Below, one piece after another: positions 49,501 to 61,491 of a stretch of DNA of 64,000 bases. How positions within the stretch are numbered: position 1 is the first letter of the stretch; the number at the start of each line of letters is the position of its first letter. Source of the stretch: Paralvinella palmiformis. Taxonomy: Eukaryota; Annelida; Polychaeta; Terebellida; Alvinellidae. Under the pieces are notes generated by a model. It saw only the letters and a list, made by a program, of their open reading frames with translations. It did not search any database and was not told the origin of the DNA. The stretch lies in NCBI GenBank assembly GCA_025642065.1, contig JAODUP010000095.1, positions 550,001-614,000 of the forward strand, given 5' to 3'. The position numbers were made by a program, and so were the translations under genes.

Positions 49501-52500
49501 GGGTGCATCTTCAATTACCCCTAATGGGTCAGTAAAAAATCTATTTTTGACCAATGTATTAACATGCATGAACATGTCACATCAGTATGCCGAGCTGCCT
49601 ACTACCATCTTATTACTATCGCTTATTATCTTTTACAGACATATTATTTGGGGTATTAATATATTACATATTATTTGTACAGTGCCTTTGAATGGCTCCT
49701 GCTAGTAAGAGCGCTTTATTAAATATACATTATTATTATTATTATTAAATGTGTTAGATTAACCCCTGCCAGCCATAAAGTAAGTATTTATCACAATAAA
49801 CCAGATGTAAAAAGCAACAACCTTATTTCTTTAACTGGCAGTGAGCCGACAGGCTTTGTTTAATGTCAGTTTAATTCCTAATACATCATCTTCCAATTTT
49901 AAATGTAAATCTATTAAAGTTATTATGGACCGTCATCATAATCAAGGTAGAGATTTATTAAGGAATGCTGTTTTCATAGCGTGTATATTATGGACTCCTT
50001 ACATGATAATCAGAAGGTTGGGGTACCTTTATTGGTATGTTGTCTGAATGTCCAATCATTGTATCACAAGGTATTGATGTATTAGTTATTACTGAAATCT
50101 GGCTTAAAACTGACACTGATCAGCTCACCACAAATCAGTTGGTTTCTGGAGGTGATGAGTTTAATCATATTCTGTGATGGTGATACATGTATTGGCATAC
50201 TGTATAAATTGGGACTAGCTGTTACATTTACAGTCAATAAGTCAGAAACAATGGAGATATATACCCATTTTGAAAACATTGACTATACCCAAAATATAGG
50301 TATGATTAAGATTGAATTCGTTATTATATGTCATCCCCGTCCTTCTAAACAAAATGGTTCAGAAACTCTTTGTTCATTGATGAATGATCTAAATACTTAG
50401 ATAACATAGACATTATCCCATCTGACATAATAATAATTAACGGCAGTGATTTAGATTTCCATGTGGATAATAAGTCTGATGATGAAGCTTATACTAGGTT
50501 TGGCAGTATATTGGATTCAAATGGAGTGACTCAGTAGGCCAATGGCATAACTCGCAAAGGAGGCCACACACTTGGGCACATCTAGAGAACCAATCTCCAT
50601 TATAGTAGGAGTTACTTCTGTATGTCACCTTTGTCTCAGTAGAAACAAGGGTAAATCCTTTGGTGATCATCTAGCCATATGGTTTTTATTAATATGGACA
50701 AGCTTGATCACATATGAAGAAAGATCACGCACAGAATATTAAAGAATTTATGGAGGATTTTTAGTCATTTCAACATTTGAGTAAGTATAAGGGATCAGTT
50801 GATGAGCTGGTAGAAGTCTATAACAAAGGGGTCTAAACTATCATTAATCCCCAGGCACCCTTTTTAAGAAAAATCATCATATTGAGATCGGAAACTTCTT
50901 GGTACGGTGATAAACTTAGATGTGATAAGAAAATTTGGAGCAAAGCAGAGATAACCTGGTGCCAAACTTTCTTGTTGGTGCACTTTGAAAATTACAGAAA
51001 TCAATACTCTACTATTCACGGAGAAGAAGTGTTTTTCTTCCACAAGGATAGAAGACTATGGAAATAATCAAAGGGAACTTCAAATTAACCAGGAATTTGA
51101 TGGGAAGTAACTGAAATATAAATATCTTCCATATTTTACCTCTGCCGATCTCCTGGCAGACAAGTTCAGCAATTTCTTTATTAGGAAAACAACAATCATC
51201 AAAAATAAAATAATTTTTCATATTTCAAGTACTATCTGACATACCTCCATGAAAACCTATATTAGGTTTTATGGGAAAGTGTTCGAAATATTTTTGACCA
51301 GTTTCTGAAGTTGAGATCAAGGAGATAATCAGCAAATCTTGAAACAGATCATGTGACTTGAATCTGCTGCCCACTTGGCTTTTGAAGAAATGTGTCATCG
51401 GGAAGTTATGAAGAATTATCATCCTATTTCTAACCTTCTTTCATTTCCGACTTATTGAAAATGTATAAGCAACGTATATAGAAGAGCACTTAGAGCACAC
51501 AGTGACCTCCATGACAGTTATCAATATTCTTATCATAGAGGTGATTCAATAGAAATTGCTCTCTTAAAAGTGCACAGTGACATTGCTGAGGCTCTTGATG
51601 AAGGATTCATCATGGCATTAATTATGTTTCATGTATCTGCAGCTTTTGATGTAATTGATCATCCAATATTGCTGAAGGCTTCAGAATTTTCCTTTGGCAT
51701 GAAGGAAAAGACCGTAACCTGATAAAGTCGTACCTCACCAACATAATTCTGTGTTTCAGTGGAGGGATAAAACATCACCAGATGTAGATCTTCATCTTGG
51801 GTTACCTCAGGGATCCATCTTAGGACCAAAGACACTATATGAATACTAAAGCAGTTAGCAAAATTATTAAATGACATAACATTAAATATCATTGTTATGT
51901 CAATCACGCTCAACTGTATATGACTTTAAAGCCACATGATAAATGGGATGATCTTAAATTGAAGCTGGTATTGCAGACATAAGTACTTGACATAAAGAAA
52001 ACTGAGAATGTTTGCATTAAGGTAGGATCCAGTTATATAAATTCTTCCATGTCTGTTAGAAAGCTAGAGCTTATAATGGATAATACTCTAGGAATGGAGA
52101 AGCAGGTGAATTCTATATGTAAGTCCTGTTATTATCAAATAAGAAACATAGGACTTATTAGTAAGTACATAAATGATGAGATATGCAAGACTGGACTGTG
52201 ACAATGCTTTGTTATATACTATCCCCCTCTCTCCGATAAACTCCCTATAGTGAGTGCAGAACTGAGCTGCACGTCTGGTGACATGCACTCACAAAAAGGA
52301 ATATATAATGGCAGTTTTGTTCTAGCTGCACAGGCCTCATGTACCTTTCAAATCAACAAACAAGATCCTGTATCTAGATACTGTTTTCAATGTAACTGAC
52401 ATATATCTAGATACGTTTTTCAGTTTTTCAAATGCAACTGTAACTTATTTAGATACACTACAAAAGTAGCTGAATATCAGATATATGATTATTTTAAATA

Positions 52501-55425
52501 CTCGTATATGTAATTGCATATTTTAACATTAATAAAGAGTTTCATTAATACTAGATAATTTTAGAACATTTAAATGAGTGGCCTTTAATACAAATTATCA
52601 GGAGAGCTAATGATAATTGTCTCATCTTTGATTGTATCTTTCGTGTTTTAAATTGCTATCATGAACTGGAAAATATGATCAACATGAATAAATTATGCTA
52701 ATCATGAAAGCCGTATTGAAGCCATCGGGCAGATCATGTCATGACACTAATGGACCAGTTGCCAGTTAGGTAGTTTCCCAACTGTTCGCTAGGTGCAGCA
52801 CCATTTTCACAATATCCAGTGAGGTTGGCTAACCAGAAAACAACATACAAATCATACAATTTATATCTAGTATGGAATATGTAGGCAAATATCTACCTTT
52901 GTTCTCACCAGATTGGCTCCACATATATGGAAAAACATAACTCTGAAAACTGGAGTTTTACTAAGAATATTCCTGCAACCCTGTTTATAATGGAAAGTAT
53001 ATACAGAGATCCCGGAGATGCTCACTGAAAGACCAAACATTCAAGACCCTTATGTTTATATGAATGAACTCTAAGTAGTATGTTCGCATTAAAGTTGACA
53101 ATATGTCAATCAATATGACCATATAAATATTATAACTGAAACTGAATAAAACTGAAAAATACTGACTTATCTTGTCATGTTCTTACACACACAAACATAC
53201 ACACAAATACAACATACACTGCCCAAAAAATATAACTAAAAGTATCTAGATACATTTGGGACGTTACGTCAGTGTAATTTATCTAGATACATTCATAAAT
53301 CATGTATCTAGATACGTAAATGTACCTGAACACATTTCAGTGTAACTTATCTAGATACATTTAAAATGTATCTGCACCAGATCTGTCAGTAAGATGTGAT
53401 CTGAGTCTTGTTCACTTTTGACGGTATCAAAGTCATACAGCCTCAACTTCAATAGTTGCCTTGCTGTTTACAATATAATGAAGATATTTCTCTCTTTATA
53501 ATACACTTTAATTAAATAAATTAATAATTAAATAATTATGATGTTGTTTATTATAATTATTCTTTCGTTAGAGATGCCATATAAATCATTTTGTATCTAC
53601 ACTTATCATGTGTATCTTCAATGACGTTTCTCTGAAAACCTGAAACCAAAATTCTAGTATTTTATAATGTAACAAATTACTTTTTATGTTTATGCCAAGA
53701 TGGTTGTATTGGAAAATTGTTTCCTGTTTATGCAATACGATGCACTTAATTATCTCCTTCAGAAATGAATAATGAGATCCTCAGTTCTGGAGAGAAAAAA
53801 ACATCCTGAAATATTCACTACTCACTGGTTGACACAGCCATATATGAATATCTAGTACTTGGTAGACTAACGAAGACTATTCTAGATCACTTGTACTTGT
53901 AACTAACAGCTACAATGCCTACAAACAGTATACTCCCCAATGGAGTTGATTATTTTGATCAATTTTATGGATTTAAATTAGTTAATATCATAATAAACAG
54001 AAGCAAAGAAAACGGGAAGTCAAGTAGAATGGTATTGATAGATTCACATTTTACAAAATATGTAAACAAAATACATCAGTACAAGGATCTGTCATTTATT
54101 ATCTGATTTATTTATCATTAAATATTACAGATATAAGAGCTGGAGCTGTCAGTCAAGCAAGAGGTTCAGCTTATATAGAGATGGGTCAAACCAAAGTGTT
54201 ATGTGCTGTGTAAGTATTGAACTGATTTGTGAAATATTAATTGTTTTGCTGTTATCCCAGTTTATAATAAAACCTTTCCTAATTTGCTTGTAGGAGAGAT
54301 TAATCATTTGTTGCCTGCTGTATTTGTAAATTAATCTCCACGCATGCACACACATACAAATACATATGCATGTATACACACATGCACATATTAACTTTAT
54401 AAAGGAAGCAAGTTAATATTAATTAAACAAAAGCATGAGTAGGAGTATGTCCACCAGAATTTGTGCACCATAAAAACTACAATGATATGATATTTATTAT
54501 AAAAAATTATCTTATCCTAAAGAATTTTGAATTATTAGGTCTGATTGGAAGTTTTTAATGTAATAATTGACTAACTGCACTACGGAGACACCAAACACCG
54601 TAACTGCTACCATCAATGCATGTATACTTCATAAATTTTGATAATCATATAAACATTAATAAGGACTTTTCAGTGACTGTTTCTTTTTCATAATTACTCA
54701 AGCAGAAGATCTTATTGTTTTTTGACACGTTTTGAAATGTGAAAGAATTTTTTGGAAATGGAAATAAATAGATAGATGGCTATGGAATATGAATAAAAAG
54801 TATTTTAATAAACTTGATAAGGCACAGGCAAGTTTATATTTGAAGAAAATATTTAAAAACAACAATATTTCTGCAGAAATTAATTTTTAAAATTCAGCAA
54901 ATTAACAACTTTTATTATTTTAAAATACTCTGGATTGTAATAAGAAAGGTTAAGCCCCTCATAACATTCCCCCATTTTAGAATCTTATCTTAAATCATGC
55001 CTTTTAGATATCCCAAATATTTCAATCCAGAATCTGCCCTTATTAAAGAGATACTGGATTTGATGGATAGTGACATTTGTTGAACCAATTTGTGCTGAGG
55101 TATGATATTTTCAACACATGGAATAAAAAGGGCAGATAAATACACAGCTGGTAAAGGCTGTAATACACGTACATCGAAAATATTCTTTAAACGTTCTTTG
55201 TTTCTAAATTATGAACTTTTTAAGTAAATTTAAGATTGGGCAAATATAATATGACAGCCCTGTCCTACAGAACAAATAGAGCTTGGGATTAAACGTCATT
55301 TCCTGTACTATAGATCTTTCATATAGTTACTAATTAACTAACCTTATTTTAGTAAATGTTTGGACAGCATCAATATAGCACAGCTAGAAACATATACTGA
55401 ACAGAAAAAAAGGTTCATAAGGTTT

Positions 55426-55475
<50 letters not shown>

Positions 55476-58400
55476 AAAATACATAATCTTTTTTATTAGA
55501 TTTTGGGGATGACATCATATTTTATGTGAATATGAATTGTGAGGGACAAATATGCCATTTCTGAAGTCCTTAGCCCTGACCAATATGTTAATCTCTTAGA
55601 GCAGCATTACTGATGTCAGATCATAAACTAGATGTAAACATTGTTTATTTTCCTCAGTTATGGGCCACGAGAAGTAACGAGAAGAGAAGACTTCAGTATG
55701 AAAGGACAGCTGAAATGTGAGCTGAAGTTTGCCACATTCTCTCGTCGTTATAGATGTCAGCACCAGTCAGACAACACAGAGAAAGACTTATCCATGGTGT
55801 TAAGAGATACCTTAGAACCAGCTGTTTGTTTGGTAGGTATATGCCATATATCCTCAAAAAGAATTGAACTCAGTGGTTGAGCAATCTCATAGTCGAGCTA
55901 CAATGTAAAATTCATTAACACATATCCATATTTATTACCCATGCTTTCTCTAGTACCCAACCCCAGAGGGCTCCGTTCATCTGGTTTTCACTTGTTGTCT
56001 GTTCCCAGAGTTAAAACTCATGGTGGCACATGTGCTTTTCAGTTGCTGTCCCTATTCTTTGGAACTCACTCCCTGAACATGTTAAGTCATCAAATAGCAT
56101 TGCTTCTTTCCATTAGCATTTGAAAACTCACCTTTCCACACTTGCTTATCCCTCCTAAGTTTCCACTGCATCCGAACATTTGTTGGTGGATTTTGTATTG
56201 TATCCGGACTATGAGATTGCCCAACCCCTGTACTAGTATGCCACTGAGCTTGATTCTTTTTGAAGATATTGGGGGCTATAGAAGTTTGTTATTATTATTA
56301 TTAACTACTTTGATCACTTTATGTGACCTATGACCCTCATAATGTCTTCAGTATTATATCCCATATTTTATCAGCATTGAGTCTAAACAAACTATCCTTT
56401 CTGATTATGCAATATGGTTGAGACATTACAATAAAACTGTTTTTTAATCCATCACATTAACAGCTGTTATTAGAAATGTTGGTTACTAAAATATATCAAG
56501 GCACTCTGATAGTGTAGTAGTTTGATTATTATGCTGCAAACCTCTAAGTTGTCGGTGCAAATCCAATTCATACCCGTGTTTGGTGGATGTTTCCTTAGAC
56601 AGTTACTTCTTTCCATTATGTCCCAGGTGTGAGATTAAAAACTAATTAACTGGGTATGCATAATCTTGTTGGCTTGTTGCCTTGGTCTCAGAAACCATAA
56701 GTTAGAAGGATAATACTTTGTATTGAGCAAATGAATGAATTTCTGCATCTATTACAATGTTTGTACCCCCCCCACACTCTTTAGGGCCATAGCAAATAAA
56801 TAAATCATAATTGTAATATTGTCTTTTGTTGACTGATATATAATAATGTCTGATATTAACATAAAGTATAGGACTGAGCCACATATTAACTTATACATTA
56901 TATCATATGATGGTTTGATAAAATTCTTCATGAACTGCAGATTTAATTCTCACTGATTTAATATTTGACGTTGATTTAATTTCTGCTTATAGAATGATTC
57001 TCCAACATAAAGTCATAAGCTAGGATTCAGTCTGTCGTAAGATTTTATGCAAAGCCAAAATCTTTTAAAATTAGATTAATTCAGTCTTTTAAGTAATCTA
57101 ACAAATCCGCCATATCCCATTGCAGTATTATAATATTGATAAACAGCATCATCATAATTTGTTTTTTAAAATAAGAGACAGTATCGTCTCACAGCTCATC
57201 ATCTGTCCAATCCACAGACTCTTATTAATTTGATATTTCAATACATCAAAGATGCTGCAGTAATGAAAAAGGTAACTTACACACTTTATGTAGCATCTCA
57301 AGTAGAATACATATTTATATGTTAACTGTTTATGGAGTTTATATATTATTGCTGACATAAAAAATAACTTAAGAGTATGTATTATAGTCAGTAATACCAA
57401 CAGAAAGGCTTTTTATAATGTTGTTCATGCTTATATAATGGAATTATTGTCAAGGTACTTGTTTGTGTGTGTATGTGTGTGTGTGTGATCAGTGTATTGT
57501 GATTATTTTCTGGTGTGTATCAGCAGATTGAGACATATTTTCTTATTTGATGCTAAGAAACATTGATTTTCACATAATTCTATTCACAGTGTACTTATCT
57601 GTAAACATAAATATATGTTACTGGAAATAAAATATCACAAAAAGCTATAAAATGATATATAACCTGTTTGTGCTATTTTTCAGAGGTCTGGTTTGAATAT
57701 GTTTCTCAGTTGAAACATCCACGTTTCAATTTATTGTATTTCTTCCAATGAACATAACATATCTAACAGAAGTACAAGGTCATCTATCATAATAAAAACA
57801 AACACAAATTTAGAAATATTAACCCATCATAAACTTTATTTATAGTTCTGTGTCCAGTGATATCTTACAGTACTTACCAGTAATTATTTGAAATAGTTAT
57901 AGATTGTTTTGAGACAGTTACTTGTAGAGTAAAATGTAATATCATAATAGACATCCTTGTAAACCTTAACATCCACAGGCTGTTGGGTTTATTGGGAACT
58001 GTACAGTAAAGTTTATTACTTTCAGGATAGATTTCCAAGATCTCACTTAGACATTTTTGTCACTGTACTAGAAGACGGTGGTAGTGGTGAGTAGAATCTT
58101 TTTTAATCAGTCAGATATTATAATATTCTTCAGAATTTTGTTATACATATTTATTATCTGTGCATATCATATAATCTGATATCTATCGATTGGGCTAAAC
58201 TGACTTAGTAAGTTAAAGTGGGCTAAACCCAGCTTAAGGAGTTATCTTTATTGCTCATTTCTTCACGAAATGTGAGAATAAATATAGCATATATCACTTT
58301 ATTATAAACTGGATCATAATGTGACGTTTGTAGACATGATAGAACAACTGTATCACACACACTTTTATGCAACCTTTCATATACAAACTGATTATTATTT

Positions 58401-59353
58401 GGACTAAATGAATTATGTAGTACCGTGGAGTTTTCAGTGACATGTCACACTTTTTTCTGAACTCATCCTGTTAGAGAGTGAGAATGTCTGACTGGATTCC
58501 AGTTATATGTTGACAGAGACTTAATGCCAATCTTTTTTCCAACAAACACCCATAAATGTCTTTAAACAGGCTTTAAGATAAAAAGGCTGCTCTTTAAGTA
58601 TAATTAACACATTTTGTTAGTAGTCAAATATACCATATTGTGTTGTACAGGTACTTAAATAAACAGATATTATTAAAATTAATATTGTTACTGCAGCTGG
58701 TGTATTTAGTGTTGCCATTTTAGCTAAATACTTCAGAAATATATTCAACTAAATATTATTTATATTAATTATGATGATGTTCTACATATAGTTATATATG
58801 TGTTACACCGATACCTGTATAATGTACTGATATGTATATGTTATGTTAGTGCCTATATAATGTACTCATTGTGCCTATATTAATGTATTGTAATGATAGA
58901 CTGATATGGACTTAGGATGAGGTAACCCTAATAGAAACTTTGAGTGCTCAAGTCATAGATATTGAGTTACACAGCACACAATAATAGATCACAGCTCTAG
59001 ACACCAACAGTTATTATAACTAAATTAATCAATAAGTGAATGAAAAAAATTAATATTGATAGTAGTATGTTGTTGTGGGGGCTATATGTATCCTGTACTT
59101 ACAGCTGTCTGCTGTACCGATACCTGTACCTATAATTGCCTTTATTCTATCTGTAGCTTTAGCAGCTGCTATCACCTGTGCATCTGTTGCTATTGCCCGA
59201 GGAGGCATTGAGATGTATGACCTAGTTATTGGCATGACTGTGGTGAGTGGATATAAAATATATGTACTTCCTCTCTGATTCTAATTGTTTTGGGTTTCAG
59301 AAGATTAAGTATCTTCCACATTTCATCATATGGTGCATGTGTGTATGCATGTG

Positions 59354-59408
<55 letters not shown>

Positions 59409-59409
59409 T

Positions 59410-59453
<44 letters not shown>

Positions 59454-59472
59454 ACACACACACACACACACG

Positions 59473-59517
<45 letters not shown>

Positions 59518-61446
59518 CACATTCAAACACACACACAGACATAAATATCATGTGTTTCTGCTACTATTACCTAACCAACTGATATTATTTTCAGAGACAA
59601 TTTCGTGGTTTAATATTGCTAGATCCAAGTTCAACAGAAGAATATAGAACTGACGTGAGTAGGAGTTATCTCTATTAATAAAAGCAAATTTGTGTTTCTT
59701 TGTCTGTGTGTGTGTTTGTGCTCGCAAAAATACAATCACCAAGTGGCAGCAGTTTATGGTGGCTAACTGGTGTTCCCCTATGTTATTTGAGTTTCTGCAG
59801 CTCTCAGTAAAGTTTCTTTTTAATGAACAAACACACACAAATGTGTGTGTGTGTGTGTGTGTGTTTGTCTGTGTTTTCACAAAAAAATACAAAAGTCTTA
59901 GACAGTGATGAATAAAACATTGGATGGGACTATGATGTTTACTCATTAAAATTCTTTTTTGTCATTCTAAACCCGTAGTTATATGGGCCGATGACCCAAG
60001 TAGCCCTGCTCAGTAACAACCTTTAAAGTCCAAGTGGAGAGCAGCTTTTAAGCTTGTTTATATATAAATATGTAAAATCATTGTTCTTACAATTAATTAG
60101 GTAGTCTATTTGTATACGATTTAATAAATATTTGATTAAATGTTTTTGCTTTTTGTACAAATAAACATATTGTTCAATCTAAATATATTCACTCTAAAAT
60201 AATCACCCTAAAATATATTCATTCCAATATCTTTTTCTAATATATTCACCCTAATATTTTCACCCTAAGATATTCACCCTAAATGTTATTAATGATATCT
60301 TCCAATATTTGTGCTGAACAGAAATAATTGAGAAGCTCAGCAAAACAAAAATGGTGATCAGAAACCTTAAATAATCATCTGTTTGATTGATATCAATTAT
60401 TGTTAATTATATGCTTATAATGAGCAGCTAAATATCATACACCTACCAGGATGTTGACAATGTCATTATATTGTCAGAGGACAACGGATAAACAAGTAAA
60501 ACTCGGAGCTGAAATATAAATTTGATTTATAGAGTAAATAAAGCTTACGTCAGGCAGATATCTAACTTCAGCCAAATTTCTTTTGACTTCATTCACACTT
60601 CTAGATAGACTGACTCACATTTACAGATATGTTTTCCTGTTTAGAAATTATTGCTGAAGTCACATGAGAGTTATGCACAATGAGGCAATATTAACGACAG
60701 TTCTCATAAAACTGATTCTAAAATTAAGCATTTTACCAACTCCATGGCATTGTAAATATAGAAAAAGTTCCCAATGTTTATAGATATATGTTATAAATAA
60801 TAAACATCTGATGTATGCAAATCATTCTTTTTGCTTTAGAGTTACTTGCAGTGTACGAATATTTTCTCAGTGGTGACATTAGTTAACATATAGTTGCCTC
60901 TAAAATTAACTACCACAATGGTTATATCTTTGTACCTGTATAATCATACAAAAGTCAATATTGGTGATATAGAACATACATTATCATATTGTCAGCATGG
61001 ACATGTTTCTTTGGTATTATATGAACTATTTTAAGTCTTTTGAAAATTTGAATAGAAGCTCCAGTGTCCAAAACTGGCCAAAGTATGTCTCTTTTACTTT
61101 ATTTAATGGAAAGAAAAGCCAAGGTGAATCATGTTGCATTGTTGGAGTTCTGGGTTCTTATCCGATTGTCTCTTTTTTCAGTATGATGAGCCACCAACTG
61201 ACAATGGTACTGTTACTGTGGGCTGGTTGCCTTGTATTGAACAGATATCAGGACTCACACAAAGAGGTCAGATGGATATCTCCATAACCAAGGAAGTAAG
61301 TACCAATCTTCTACATCCAATCTTTATTTCATGTCATTTATATAAGCAAATATTACAACAAATTGTTTCTTTGGGCAAACAAAGTATGATGCTTTTATAA
61401 TGAAATACATGTTTTACTCACTTTAGTGTGGAATATGCAGAAAACT

Positions 61447-61491
<45 letters not shown>

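Larger units (their letters stand above)
47006..54130 (+). other. EXOSC6 intron 2 (7.1 kb, repeat-filled)
   Basis: Holds the 62-bp duplication, the 30-bp minisatellite, two LINE relics and the palindrome cluster. The open frame 53915-54106 close to the acceptor is in a different frame from exon 3 and is not the gene's start. Confidence 0.85.

Noticed and set aside
53915..54106. Frame starting MPTNSILPNG as EXOSC6 N-terminus
   Set aside because: It ends before the exon 3 acceptor in another frame. Exons at 43436 and 46948 give the conserved N-terminus and exact junction.
59075..59156. Extended start of EXOSC6 exon 6 from the acceptor at 59104
   Set aside because: The 52-nt extension breaks the frame after exon 5, while the acceptor at 59156 restores the family sequence.
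59247..59946. Open frames around compound microsatellites in EXOSC6 introns 6-7
   Set aside because: Tyr-Ile and Thr-His repeats from TA and CA runs; no gene evidence.
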